Shown: in pieces, positions 27,094 through 35,993 of the stretch
Layout: every line of letters begins with the position of its first letter
How positions within the stretch are numbered: position 1 is the first letter of the stretch
Origin: DATHBD01 sp035296325
GTDB lineage: Bacteria; Actinomycetota; Actinomycetes; Mycobacteriales; Micromonosporaceae
Assembly: GCA_035296325.1 (NCBI GenBank)
Contig: DATHBD010000016.1
Span: 93,576 to 157,575 of the forward strand
Reading direction: 5' to 3'
DNA: 64,000 bases
Program-made: the position numbers and the translations under genes
The notes under the pieces: model-generated
Database searches by the model: none
What the model was told of the DNA's origin: nothing
The model's input: the letters and a program-made list of their open reading frames with translations, nothing else

Positions 27094-28257
27094 TCAAGCG
27101 GGCTCCGTCATCGTTGCGGCCTCGATGTGGCCGGCGGGCGGCTCTGGATTGGCCGGCTGCCCGGCCGCCGGCTGTGCGGAGGCGGGCTCCGGGGTCGGGT
27201 CACTGAGCTGCTCACGCAGGTAGTCCCAGACCACGGCGATCAGTGCAGCGATCGGCACGGCGAGCAAGGTGCCCACGATGCCACCCAGGCTGGCGCCCAG
27301 CGTCACTGCCAGGATCACCACGCCCGCGTGTAGCCCGAGGCCACGGCTCTGCAACATGGGCTGGAACAGGTTCCCCTCAAGTTGCTGCACCACGATGATG
27401 ATGGCGAGCACGATCAGTGCATCCGTCGGGCCGTTGAATACCAGCGCTATGAGCACCGCGATGAAACCGGCGAACAGGGCGCCAACGACTGGCACGAACG
27501 CCGACACGAAGGTCAGCACGGCAAGCGGGAGCACCAGCGGCACTCCGACAATCCACAGGCCGAGGCCGATGACGACGGCGTCCAGCAGCCCGACGAGGGC
27601 CTGGGACCGCACGAACGCGCCGAGGGTCTCCCAGCTGCGAGCGGCGAGGGTAGGGACATCGTCGGCGAGCCGGCCGGGAAGCTGGCGGGTCAGCCACGGC
27701 AGAAACCTTGGGCCGTCCTTGAGGAAGAAGAACATCAGCAGGATCGCCAGGAAGGCGGTGACCACGCCGTCGACAACGGTGCCCACGCCGGTGACCGCCG
27801 CGGTGAGAATGCTGCCGACGCTGTCCTGGACGTTGGCGATCGCGGCGTCGAACGCCGCGGTGACCTGGTCGTCGCCGATGTTCAGGGGCGGGCCGGACGC
27901 CCACTCGCGCAGCTGCTGGATGCCGTCGACCACACCGGCGGCCAACTCGCCGGACTGCGACGCCACCGGCAACGCGATCACCACCACGGTGCCCGCAGCC
28001 ACCACGAGGAGCAGCACGGTGACCACCGACGCCGCGAGGGCGGAATGCCAGCCACGTCGACGTAGGAAGCGGGCCACCGGCCAGGTCATCGTGGTGAGGA
28101 GCAGGGCCACCACGAGCGGCCAGATCACCGACCACATCCGGCCGAGCAGCCACAACGTCACCGCGGTCATGAGCAGGATCAGGAGCATCTGCAGCGAGAT
28201 CACAGCCGACGTTCGCAGTGCGGCCCGGGTCCTCGTGGAGCTCAGCTTGGCAGGCAT
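27094..28257 (-). CDS. AI-2E family (UPF0118/PerM) transporter
   Basis: The 387-aa membrane protein has about eight hydrophobic segments and the family core: FFFLKDGPRFL, then GLWIVGVPLVLPLAVLTFVSAFVPVVG and the QQLEGNLFQPMLQSRGLGLHAGVVILAVTLG block. Members export AI-2 or other small molecules or act as ion antiporters, so the substrate is open. The C-terminal 40 residues are Pro/Ala-rich and cytoplasmic. The kinase gene downstream may be co-transcribed. Confidence 0.92.
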   Translation of the reverse strand: MPAKLSSTRTRAALRTSAVISLQMLLILLMTAVTLWLLGRMWSVIWPLVVALLLTTMTWPVARFLRRRGWHSALAASVVTVLLLVVAAGTVVVIALPVASQSGELAAGVVDGIQQLREWASGPPLNIGDDQVTAAFDAAIANVQDSVGSILTAAVTGVGTVVDGVVTAFLAILLMFFFLKDGPRFLPWLTRQLPGRLADDVPTLAARSWETLGAFVRSQALVGLLDAVVIGLGLWIVGVPLVLPLAVLTFVSAFVPVVGALFAGFIAVLIALVFNGPTDALIVLAIIIVVQQLEGNLFQPMLQSRGLGLHAGVVILAVTLGASLGGIVGTLLAVPIAALIAVVWDYLREQLSDPTPEPASAQPAAGQPANPEPPAGHIEAATMTEPA

Positions 28258-28547
28258 GGGATCACCCTAGAGGGATCGGGTACCACCCAGCGCGACCAGC
28301 CGCCTTCGGACGCGATCGTTCGACGGTTCACCCACTCGGCTTCGTCACCGACAACCCGACGATCACGTCGTCAGATGCTGGCGGGCGCTCCGGTTGTGCC
28401 CGGGTGGGATGGCATGACGTCGCCGTCAGAGCTCACGGCGGTAGGTCAACCTCTGGCGAGCTGTGACGTGTGGGCCGGCTACCGGCTGAGAATCCGATGG
28501 GTGGTCGCGACGCGCTACGTTGAGTTGCCCGCGCGAGAGGTGTCGAC

Positions 28548-29417
28548 ATGATCATCGGGTTCTTGCAGTCGATCTTCGGCATCGTGGCCGTCGCCCTGAT
28601 CTTCGGTACAGCCGCGACGATTCGTTCCGCCCTCGTGTCGCGGCGGCGTAGCGCGATGGCAGGTGGCGACCACCCGGGCATCCCGATTCGCCTGCGTGGT
28701 CTGCCGGTGACGTACCCCGGCTTCTGGCGGCCGGGCTACCTCGACCCGACCACGGCGCGATGGTGGTCACGGAGCCGTTGGGGGGTGCCGGCCTCCCTTT
28801 CGGGGGCCGTTGTGAGTTCGTCCGCCCCGGCCGAAAAGCGCGACTATCTACCGGTGGTCGCACAGGACGATATCGTGCTCACCTGCCTGGACGGCCGCAG
28901 TCACGCGTTTCAGATCGCGGCCGCGGAGCCCGATGTAGCAGACGTGCGGCGGTGCCTGCGGGTCGCCAGCACGGCCGGGCCCCGACCGTTGCACAAGCGG
29001 GTCCCGTTGCTGCGGGTGCGGCAGTACGTGCCACTAACGGTGCCGATCCTGCTGGCGGTGGCAGTTCTGTGCCTGGCGTACTGGACGCTGCCGCTACTCG
29101 GGGACCGCACCGTGCAGGGTGTCGTGGTGGACAACCGCGGCCCGGACTCTTTGTGTACTGTCACCTGGATCGACCCGGTTGGCAATACAAATCACCGGGG
29201 ACGCGCCGAGTGCGACGGCGAGGCACCCGGGGATCCGGTCCAGGTCCACGTGATGGGCTGGCCCCGAGCTGGCGTTGCCGACTCCGCTGAGCTAGCTGTC
29301 ATTCTCGCCCTGACCTTCGGGGGCTGCGCCGTGATGTTCGCCGGCATGTGCCAGTACAGCGGATTCCTGCAACGCCGTCGGCTGGCCGAGGCGGTCGCCG
29401 GCAGACAGCCACCGTAG
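28548..29417 (+). CDS. Hypothetical membrane protein
   Basis: I do not recognise this 289-aa protein. It has an N-terminal transmembrane helix (FLQSIFGIVAVALIFGTAA), a cytoplasmic stretch with several Trp (YPGFWRPGYLD, ARWWSRSRW) resembling the DUF2550 group only loosely, a second helix (VPILLAVAVLCLAYW), a short probable outside loop with two Cys, and a third helix near residue 250. It stands alone between divergent and convergent neighbours. The composition and codon use are like the surrounding genes, so I think it is real. Confidence 0.75.
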   Translation: MIIGFLQSIFGIVAVALIFGTAATIRSALVSRRRSAMAGGDHPGIPIRLRGLPVTYPGFWRPGYLDPTTARWWSRSRWGVPASLSGAVVSSSAPAEKRDYLPVVAQDDIVLTCLDGRSHAFQIAAAEPDVADVRRCLRVASTAGPRPLHKRVPLLRVRQYVPLTVPILLAVAVLCLAYWTLPLLGDRTVQGVVVDNRGPDSLCTVTWIDPVGNTNHRGRAECDGEAPGDPVQVHVMGWPRAGVADSAELAVILALTFGGCAVMFAGMCQYSGFLQRRRLAEAVAGRQPP

Positions 29418-29446
29418 CGGACGGCCGCCCGGCTGCCGCACCCGTT

Positions 29447-30868
29447 TCAGCTGTGCCGATGGCGTGGCAGCAGCAGACTGACCGCTGCGAGGGCCAGGCC
29501 GACGCCGACCGCCATCAGGAAGACGAGGCTGTAGCCGGCAGCCAGGGCAGCCGGAGAGTTCCCGGTGCCTTCGGCCGTGGCTCGGGCGCTCGCCACCGTG
29601 GCAAACACCGCCAGAGCCACCGACCCGCCCACCTGGCTGGCGGTGTTCGCCAGCCCGGCGAATACCCCCGCGTCGCTCGGCGGAACATCGGCGGTTGCGG
29701 CTGCCATGAGCGTCGGAAACACCACGCCGATACCCACCGCGACCAACAACGTCGGTCCCAGCACAGCGGAACCGTAGCTGCCCCCGGCGTCGGCCTGCGA
29801 AAGCCAGCCGAAGCCAGCCACGAGGCACATGCTCCCGGCCAGGACGAGCGCCCGCGAGCCGATGCGCGGTATCCAACCCGGCGCGAATCGGGCGACCACG
29901 ACGAACATCACGGCAGCGGGCGTCTGCCCCAGTCCGGCCTCGATCGCGCTGTAGCCCAGGACGTTCTGCATGAACAGTGAGGTGAAGAACCACATCGCGA
30001 TCGCGATGCCGCCGAACAGCAGCAACATGGCGTTGCTGACAGCGACGCCCGGGATCCGGAAGGATCCCAGCGGCATCATCGGTTGAGTGGCCAAACGCGC
30101 CTCCACCACCACGAACAACACGAGCATCACCAGGCCGGCCAGGATCGGGCCCAGCACCCGAACCGATCCCCAGCCGTCGGCAGCCTGCATGACCCCATAG
30201 ATCACGGTCGCCAGTCCGGCCGTTCCAGTGACTGCACCGGCGAGGTCCACGGGTTCGCGCTGGCCGACGCGCGTGCCGGAAAGCGACACGAACGCCAGGC
30301 CAATCAGAGCCGCACCGAGCGGTACGTTGATCAGAAATACCCATCGCCAGGACAGACCTGTCGTGAGCACACCACCGGCAAGAGCACCGACCATGCCCCC
30401 GACGCCGCCGGCGGCTGACCATGCCCCGAAGGCCTTGGCCCGATCGAGTTCCCCCGCGAAGGACATGCTGACCACGGCGAGCGTCGCCGGGGCGAGCATG
30501 GCTGCTCCCATTCCCTGGGCGAACCGCGCTCCAATCAGGACCTCCGGGGCCCGCGCCACGCCTGCCAACAGGCTCGTCAGCGAGAACACCAACAACCCGG
30601 AGACCAGCATCCGGCGATGGCCGAGCAGGTCGACCGCACGTCCGCCGAGGAGCATGAAGCCCGCGAACGTCAGCACATAGCCGTTCACCACCCACGCCAG
30701 ATCGGTGTCCGAGAAGCCCAGCTCCCGCTGCACCGAGGGCAACGCGACGTTCACGATTGACACGTCCAGAATGACCATGAATTGGCAGGCGCACACCAAC
30801 GAAAGAACGAGCCAAGCATGGCCGCGGGCTGGTCTGGCATGTTCGGTTTCGGTTTGAGTACTCGTCAT
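29447..30868 (-). CDS. MFS drug transporter, DHA2/EmrB-QacA type
   Basis: The 473-aa product has about fourteen hydrophobic segments, the first-helix motif (VILDVSIVNVALPSVQRELG) and LGHRRMLVSGLLVFSLTSLL expected of the 14-TM drug:proton antiporters. It should expel lipophilic compounds from the cell. It lies 24 bp downstream of the WrbA-like gene on the same strand, so both form a unit divergent from a MarR repressor. The pair of quinone reductase and exporter fits defence against quinone-like toxins. Confidence 0.93.
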   Translation of the reverse strand: MTSTQTETEHARPARGHAWLVLSLVCACQFMVILDVSIVNVALPSVQRELGFSDTDLAWVVNGYVLTFAGFMLLGGRAVDLLGHRRMLVSGLLVFSLTSLLAGVARAPEVLIGARFAQGMGAAMLAPATLAVVSMSFAGELDRAKAFGAWSAAGGVGGMVGALAGGVLTTGLSWRWVFLINVPLGAALIGLAFVSLSGTRVGQREPVDLAGAVTGTAGLATVIYGVMQAADGWGSVRVLGPILAGLVMLVLFVVVEARLATQPMMPLGSFRIPGVAVSNAMLLLFGGIAIAMWFFTSLFMQNVLGYSAIEAGLGQTPAAVMFVVVARFAPGWIPRIGSRALVLAGSMCLVAGFGWLSQADAGGSYGSAVLGPTLLVAVGIGVVFPTLMAAATADVPPSDAGVFAGLANTASQVGGSVALAVFATVASARATAEGTGNSPAALAAGYSLVFLMAVGVGLALAAVSLLLPRHRHS

Positions 30869-30892
30869 GGATCCTCCTTGCCGATCTGTCGA

Positions 30893-31561
30893 TCAAGCGG
30901 CTCGCGAGGCGGTTTCCACCTGGCTTGCCGGGCCGTCGCCGCGGTTGGCTGCGCCGGCGGCGACACGGCCGCCCTCCAGCAGCCGGCTGGTGATCCGGGC
31001 GAGCCGCTGTCCCTGGTAGCGCGCCGCCGCCAGCACCGTGGCGTCGGGGCCATCCCCAGTCGACGACGTGCCGTAGGGGTTACCGCCGGCGGCGTAGACG
31101 GTCGCATCGGTGAAGCCCGGCGGGACGATCAAGGCGCCCCAGTGGTAGAAGACGTTGCCGAGCGCCAGGATCGTGGCCTCGCTGCCGCCGTGCCGGTTGA
31201 ACGCCGAGGTGAAAGCGGTCACCGGCTTGTCGGCCAACTTGCCTGCGCGCCACAACGCACCGGTCTGGTCAATGAACTGCTTCAGCGGGGCGGCAGGGGT
31301 CCCGAATCGGGTCGGCGTTCCGAACGCGAACGCGTCGGCCCACACCAGGTCCTCGACCGTGCCCTTGGTGACCGATGCGGTGGCGTCGACGTGCCGCCGC
31401 CACAGCGGGTTCTGGTCGATCACTTCGTCGCGGGCCAGTTCATTGACCGGCCGCAGCCGCACGCTCGCCCCGGTCGACGCGGCACCTTCGGCCAAGGCCT
31501 GCGCAAGCGCGTGCACCGCACCTGTCGCGCTGTAATAGATCACGGCAACCTTCACGTTCAT
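30893..31561 (-). CDS. WrbA-like NAD(P)H:quinone oxidoreductase
   Basis: The 222-aa flavodoxin-fold protein carries an N-terminal phosphate-binding loop YYSATGAVHALAQA and the WrbA block FGTPTRFGTPAAPLKQFIDQTGALW plus TSAFNRHGGSEATILAL and PYGTSSTG. Enzymes of this type reduce quinones with two electrons, avoiding semiquinone radicals. The ATG at 31559-31561 follows a GGGGG site. It is first in an operon with the MFS exporter and is probably controlled by the divergent MarR gene through the palindrome at 31584-31617. Confidence 0.92.
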   Translation of the reverse strand: MNVKVAVIYYSATGAVHALAQALAEGAASTGASVRLRPVNELARDEVIDQNPLWRRHVDATASVTKGTVEDLVWADAFAFGTPTRFGTPAAPLKQFIDQTGALWRAGKLADKPVTAFTSAFNRHGGSEATILALGNVFYHWGALIVPPGFTDATVYAAGGNPYGTSSTGDGPDATVLAAARYQGQRLARITSRLLEGGRVAAGAANRGDGPASQVETASRAA

Positions 31562-31583
31562 GTCTGCCCCCGACCTTGTAGGA

Positions 31584-31617
31584 TTAGTTATGAGCATAAT
31601 GTTATGCGCATAACTAA
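31584..31617. promoter_or_regulatory. Nested MarR-type palindrome
   Basis: A 34-bp palindrome fills the gap between the wrbA operon and the MarR gene: outer arms TTAGTTATG and CATAACTAA, inner arms GCATAA and TTATGC, all sharing one centre at 31600.5. Left and right halves match at 15 of 17 positions. In DNA this GC-rich, such an AT-rich dyad is almost certainly an operator. It would cover both promoters. Confidence 0.85.
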
Positions 31618-31635
31618 CTTGTCAAGGACGGGTCG

Positions 31636-32094
31636 ATGGACTTCGAGTACGCCGACGATTTGAACCAGGCCATCCGCCTGCTCAGCCTGCGCCACCGCGC
31701 CAGGGCCGCCGCGCTGTTGGCTCCGCTCGGCCTCCACCCAGGCCAGGAGGCGCTCCTCCTCGAGCTGGCCCGGAACGGGCCGATGATCCAAGCGGCGCTC
31801 AGCGAAGCGCTCGGCTGCGAGCCGCCCAGCATCACGCTGATGACCCGCAAACTCGAGGCGTCCGGCCATATCCGCCGCAGGCCTGTCCCCACCGACAAGC
31901 GCGCCGGCATCGTCGAACTTACCGACAGCGGCAAGGCGCTCACAGAGAAGATCAAGTTGCTGTGGTGTGCCCTGGCCGAGGAAACCGTGACCGGTCTGCC
32001 CTCAGAAACGATGGCAGCATTACCCGGAATCCTCAACGCCATGACCGCCAACGTGGACACCAGGCAACCGCCCACCCGCACTCCCCCGGCATGA
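31636..32094 (+). CDS. MarR family transcriptional regulator
   Basis: The 152-aa winged-helix regulator shows LHPGQEALLLELARNG, the recognition helix LGCEPPSITLMTRKLEASG and a basic wing RRRPVPTDKRAG. It sits divergent from wrbA and the MFS exporter with a strong palindrome between them, the classic arrangement for an autoregulated repressor released by a toxic ligand. The ligand may be a substrate of the exporter. Confidence 0.93.
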   Translation: MDFEYADDLNQAIRLLSLRHRARAAALLAPLGLHPGQEALLLELARNGPMIQAALSEALGCEPPSITLMTRKLEASGHIRRRPVPTDKRAGIVELTDSGKALTEKIKLLWCALAEETVTGLPSETMAALPGILNAMTANVDTRQPPTRTPPA

Positions 32095-32198
32095 CGGATC
32101 GACTCAGGATCCATGCCAGCATGTCCGCACAAACGGCGACCACGTTCTGGTGGCCATTGACGAGCGTGGACAACCGATGGTGCGAGGTCGGTGGCCCG

Positions 32199-32717
32199 TC
32201 ACGTGAGTCCGGCGAGTTTGTACAGCACGAGGGACCCCGCGACGGCGACGTTGAGGCTGTGGCCGGTTCCCACCATGGGGATCTCCACCGCATAATCGAT
32301 CAGTTCGAGACCGTGCGGTGGGATGCCGGTGGCCTCGTGGCCGAGGATCATGATGGTCCGGCGGTCGGCGACGGGAAGATCGGCCAAGCGGATCGCTTCG
32401 TCGGCCAACTCCACCCCGACGATGCGCGAGCCGTTGGCCCGCTCCTTCGCAAGCCAACCGGTGGGATCCCCGACTCGGTGCACGCAGCTGGGCCGACGCA
32501 GGGTATTGCCCCGGGCGAGAGCTTCGTCGACCCACCGGAACGGCGGTACGGCCAGACAGGCACCCACCGCGTCGCAGGTACGCAGCAGGGTGCCGAGATT
32601 CGTCCCGTGCATCGGCCACAACGCCGCCGCGATCAGATGTCCCCAGCAGCGATGTCCCCGGGGTCGACGAGCCGCTCGTAGGTCCTTACGGGAACGCACC
32701 CGGATCGCCGGGCTCAC
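32199..32717 (-). CDS. TrmH/SpoU-family RNA 2'-O-methyltransferase
   Basis: The 172-aa protein contains the three motifs of the SPOUT class: NLGTLLRTCDAVGA (motif 1), ILGHEATGIP (motif 2) and IPMVGTGHSLNVAVAGSLVLYKL (motif 3, which forms the trefoil knot binding S-adenosylmethionine). The N-terminal 30 residues are basic and may help bind RNA. The target nucleoside is not evident. It stands alone, with no linked RNA genes. Confidence 0.9.
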   Translation of the reverse strand: MSPAIRVRSRKDLRAARRPRGHRCWGHLIAAALWPMHGTNLGTLLRTCDAVGACLAVPPFRWVDEALARGNTLRRPSCVHRVGDPTGWLAKERANGSRIVGVELADEAIRLADLPVADRRTIMILGHEATGIPPHGLELIDYAVEIPMVGTGHSLNVAVAGSLVLYKLAGLT

Positions 32718-32884
32718 CGCACGGGAGCGATCATGCTCCTGGGATCAGAAATCATCAGAAGGGCACTTCGCGGCGTACCCGGGCCATCATCGACAACAAT
32801 GTTGCTGCCGACGATACCCGCGACAGGCAAGACGCGCCAACGACGTGGTTGTCGCCTACGCTGTGTGGGATCTAGGGTACAGCC

Positions 32885-33913
32885 ATGCGGGAACGATTCC
32901 TCGGCGCCAGCGGTGTGAAGGTCAGCGAGGTCTGTCTGGGCGCGGGCATGTTCGGCGACCGGACCGACGAGGCGACGGGCGTGCAGATTCTGGACCGGTT
33001 CGCCGATGCGGGTGGCACACTCGTCGACACCGCCGACGTCTACACCGGTGGACAGTCGGAAGAGATCATCGGTCGGTGGCTACGCGGGCGTGTCCGTGAG
33101 GACGTGGTACTCGCCACCAAGGTCCGGTGGGGCTCCGGCGGTAACCGGGAGGGCCTGTCGCGAAAGCACATTCTGGCTGCGGCTGAGGCCAGCCTGCGTC
33201 GGCTCGGCACCGATCACATCGATCTGTACCAGATCCATGGATGGGACGACGGTGCGCCGCTGACCGAGACACTGTGGACATTGGACACTCTGGTCCGGGC
33301 CGGCAAGGTCCGCTACGTTGGTGTGAGCAACTACTGCGGTTGGCAGCTTCAGAAGGCGGTCGACCTGTGCCAGGCCCACGGCTGGCAGCCTCCCGTGTTG
33401 GTGCAAATGCTGTACAACCTGCTCGACCGCGAAGCCGAGTGGGAACTGTTGCCGGTGTGCCGCAACGAGGGCCTCGGTGTGCTCACCTGGAGCTCGCTGC
33501 GGGCTGGCTGGCTCGCCGGGGGCTACCGCCGTGGGATGGCCGCCCCGGCGCCGGAGAGCCGGGTGCGCCTGGCCGCCCACGAGGGGTGGCCGGAGCAGTG
33601 GGACAACTACGCCACTGAGCACACGTGGCGGGTTCTCGACGAGGTGCACGCCATCGCGGCCGAGACCGGACGGACGGCGGCCCAGGTCTCACTGCGCTGG
33701 TTGCTCCAGCGCCCCGGGATAACGGCGCCAGTCGTCGGACCACGCACCGTCGAGCAACTCACCGACTGCCTCGGGGCGCTCGGCTGGTCCTTGACCACCG
33801 ATCAGGTGGACCGGTTGACCGCCGCCAGCGACCGCAACCGCCTGCCGTACCCGTACGACCTGCAAGCGGGCGGCTTCCGCCGGAGCCGGGAGAACTCCGA
33901 TCCGCAACAGTGA
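32885..33913 (+). CDS. Aldo/keto reductase
   Basis: The 342-aa TIM-barrel oxidoreductase has the catalytic tetrad in DTADVY (Asp, Tyr), ATKVRW (Lys) and QIHGWD (His), and the C-terminal NADPH-binding segment GPRTVEQLTDCLGAL. It resembles the Tas/YghZ-like branch that reduces small aldehydes and ketones. There is no clear Shine-Dalgarno before the ATG, and a TAGGGT element lies close upstream, so the message may be leaderless. It is an isolated gene. Confidence 0.92.
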   Translation: MRERFLGASGVKVSEVCLGAGMFGDRTDEATGVQILDRFADAGGTLVDTADVYTGGQSEEIIGRWLRGRVREDVVLATKVRWGSGGNREGLSRKHILAAAEASLRRLGTDHIDLYQIHGWDDGAPLTETLWTLDTLVRAGKVRYVGVSNYCGWQLQKAVDLCQAHGWQPPVLVQMLYNLLDREAEWELLPVCRNEGLGVLTWSSLRAGWLAGGYRRGMAAPAPESRVRLAAHEGWPEQWDNYATEHTWRVLDEVHAIAAETGRTAAQVSLRWLLQRPGITAPVVGPRTVEQLTDCLGALGWSLTTDQVDRLTAASDRNRLPYPYDLQAGGFRRSRENSDPQQ

Positions 33914-34083
33914 ACAAGCGACGTGCGCACGCTCCGCGCGGCTGGCCGCAGCTGGGCCCCGGGGCGTTCGGCTGCCAAGACGGTGCGTTCACCGCTCGGG
34001 ACATGACATCACGGCGGCCGGAGCGCGCCGATGTCTGAACATGCCAACGTGGGCGGAGTCGTCCACGCCGGCAGCCACGTGAA

Positions 34084-35280
34084 CTACGTCGCGTGGCCGG
34101 CGAGCGCGGCGGTTGAACGGCGTAGCTGTGGCAGGTCGAGCCCGACGAGTCGTCCGTCGCGTTTGAGGATGCGTCCGTCCACAAGGACCGTGTGGACGTC
34201 GGCTGGGCCGAGCGAGGCCACGACCGCCCCGCTGAGGTCGCCGGTGCCGGTCAGGTGTTGCAGGCCGTCGAGCAGGAGCAGGTCGGCCCGTTTGCCGGGG
34301 GTGAGCGTACCGACCAAGTCGCCGATGCCGATGGCGCGTGCGCTGTCGGTGGTGGCGGCTGCGAGGATGCTGCCGGCCGGATGCATGGTGGCGGTGTGGG
34401 CGCGGTGCGAGCGGAGCGTGTCGCGCATGGGTTCGAAGAGGTCGGGCGGGGCATTGACGACGACGTCGGTACCGAGGCCGGCTCGGCCGCCCGCGTCGGC
34501 GAACCGGCTGTAGGCCGAAGCTCCGTGGCCCATCGTGGCCTCGACGATCGGGGTCACGGTGACGCCGACGCCATGGTCGACCAGGAGTTTGGCATCCTCG
34601 TCGGTCATGTTGTTGAGGTGGACGAGCTGCAGGTGCGGACCGAGTAGCCCGGCCTCGCGCATCCGGCGCAATGGCGAGCCCGGGCCGCCGCCGGCATGCA
34701 TGGAGGCGACGAGGCCGAGGTGGCGAGCGAGTTCGATCTGCCGCACGGCGTCATCCCAGGGGCCGTACTCGGTGCCGAGGATCGCAAGCGCACCGGTGAC
34801 CCGGCCACGAAGCGCCGCCAGCCGTCGCACGTCCCGTTCATCGTCGGGGTTGGCGTGTGCCACGACTGCGCGGATTCCAGCGGTGGCGTAGGCGTCGAGC
34901 ACGGCGTCGGTGTGTTCCGGGGTGCGGGTCGCGTTGCTCCAGTCGAAGACGGTGGTGATGCCGGCGTTGACGGCTTCGGCCGCACCGAGCAGGGTGGCGA
35001 GATGGACGTCGCCTGGCCCGTACGCATGCAGGGCACTGCCGAGTACGGCACTGAAGTAGTCAGGCAAGGTCATGTCGGCGCCGAATCCACGTAGGGGTGC
35101 CTGCCAGACGTGGCGGTGTCCGTCGACCAGGCCCGGCGCCACCACCAGGCCGTTGGCGTTGATCACCTCGGCTGTATCCAAGTCCGGAAGGGATCCGACC
35201 GCCACAATCTCGCCACTGTCGACGAGGACGTCGGCGCGCTCCCCGGACACCAGGTGACCATCCTTGATCAACAACTTCAC
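34084..35280 (-). CDS. Amidohydrolase, ATZ/TRZ-like deaminase/chlorohydrolase type
   Basis: The 398-aa enzyme has the metal-dependent amidohydrolase pattern: PGLVDGHRHVW near residue 55 (an HxH pair), MHAGGG, VHLNNMTDEDAK and a late Asp in LGTDVVVNAP. Members deaminate or dechlorinate N-heterocycles such as cytosine, guanine, triazines or N-formimino compounds. The GTG at 35278-35280 follows GGGAGG, four codons after the start of the longest frame. It faces a MarR regulator across a palindrome, suggesting substrate-dependent induction. The exact substrate is unknown. Confidence 0.87.
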   Translation of the reverse strand: MKLLIKDGHLVSGERADVLVDSGEIVAVGSLPDLDTAEVINANGLVVAPGLVDGHRHVWQAPLRGFGADMTLPDYFSAVLGSALHAYGPGDVHLATLLGAAEAVNAGITTVFDWSNATRTPEHTDAVLDAYATAGIRAVVAHANPDDERDVRRLAALRGRVTGALAILGTEYGPWDDAVRQIELARHLGLVASMHAGGGPGSPLRRMREAGLLGPHLQLVHLNNMTDEDAKLLVDHGVGVTVTPIVEATMGHGASAYSRFADAGGRAGLGTDVVVNAPPDLFEPMRDTLRSHRAHTATMHPAGSILAAATTDSARAIGIGDLVGTLTPGKRADLLLLDGLQHLTGTGDLSGAVVASLGPADVHTVLVDGRILKRDGRLVGLDLPQLRRSTAALAGHAT

Positions 35281-35300
35281 TGTGCCTCCCAAAAGATTTC

Positions 35301-35327
35301 CAAGAAGCTATCTTAGAAGCTTTCTTG
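35301..35327. promoter_or_regulatory. MarR-type operator
   Basis: CAAGAAGCT and AGCTTTCTTG form an imperfect inverted repeat around a short AT-rich centre in the divergent promoter region. The half-site AAGCT(A/T)TCTT also recurs as a direct repeat. The adjacent MarR regulator probably binds here and controls both genes. Confidence 0.65.
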
Positions 35328-35340
35328 ATGCAAGTATGAT

Positions 35341-35847
35341 GTGCTGGTGGCCAAGGATGTCGTGGACCAGATCGCTGATGCGTGGGGCAGGGAACTGCCC
35401 GGCGTGGTCGGCACCGAGTTTGAGCTGAGCAAACGGGCTGCTCGGTTGGCCGGCCTGCTCGCCGCGCCCGTCGAGGCAGCGTTGGCGCGGCATGGTTTGA
35501 CCAAGGCGGAGTACGACATCCTTGCGGTGCTCCGGGCGGGCGGGAAGCCATACCGGCTGCGTCCGTCGGTGCTCACTCAGAGACTGGTGCTGACCTCCGG
35601 CGGCACCAGCAACCTGCTGCGCCGTCTCGCCGCTGCGGACCTGGTCGAGCGCGACCCCGATCCATCCGATGCGCGGAGCTCATGGGTGCGCCTTTCGGCG
35701 CAAGGGGTGAAGGTCGCCGAGGAGGTGGTGCGCGCGGCCAGCGCCGCGCAGGCCGCCGCACTGCGCGACGTGCCGCCCGGCACGACCCGCGCCGCCATCG
35801 ACGCGCTTCGGGACGTACTGGTCGCTCTGGGTGATACGGCTCCGTAG
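35341..35847 (+). CDS. MarR family transcriptional regulator
   Basis: The 168-aa protein has LTKAEYDILAVLRAGG, the recognition helix LVLTSGGTSNLLRRLAAADLV and wing ERDPDPSDARSSWVRL, a MarR core. The GTG at 35341 has no strong ribosome site; another GTG two codons later is possible. It is divergent from the amidohydrolase and probably represses it. Its stop codon lies only 21 bp before the left end of the IS1380-type element, so whatever followed this gene has been displaced. Confidence 0.88.
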   Translation: MLVAKDVVDQIADAWGRELPGVVGTEFELSKRAARLAGLLAAPVEAALARHGLTKAEYDILAVLRAGGKPYRLRPSVLTQRLVLTSGGTSNLLRRLAAADLVERDPDPSDARSSWVRLSAQGVKVAEEVVRAASAAQAAALRDVPPGTTRAAIDALRDVLVALGDTAP

Positions 35848-35917
35848 TCCTGGGGTGATCTGCAACCGCCTAGCCTCGGGATTTCGTGGAGTGGCGGGCG
35901 ACACGGGCTGGAGATAG

Positions 35918-35992
35918 CACGAAGTGCCTGTCCTGCAAGGGAAACTTGGGATTACGAGGTCGCAAGTAGTCCGAGCGGGAAGGCACTTCGTG
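35918..35992 (+). promoter_or_regulatory. Inverted repeat over the transposase start region
   Basis: CACGAAGTGCC at 35918-35928 pairs perfectly with GGCACTTCGTG at 35982-35992, ending one base before the transposase GTG and covering the 3' part of its GGGAAGG ribosome site. A transcript entering from outside the element would fold and mask the start, while one starting inside the loop would not. This resembles the protection against read-through known in IS10 and IS50; here it is inference. Confidence 0.55.
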
Positions 35993-35993
35993 G

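Noticed and set aside
34084..35280. Naming the amidohydrolase as cytosine or guanine deaminase
   Set aside because: Only general metal-site motifs are visible; substrate cannot be assigned from sequence or context.
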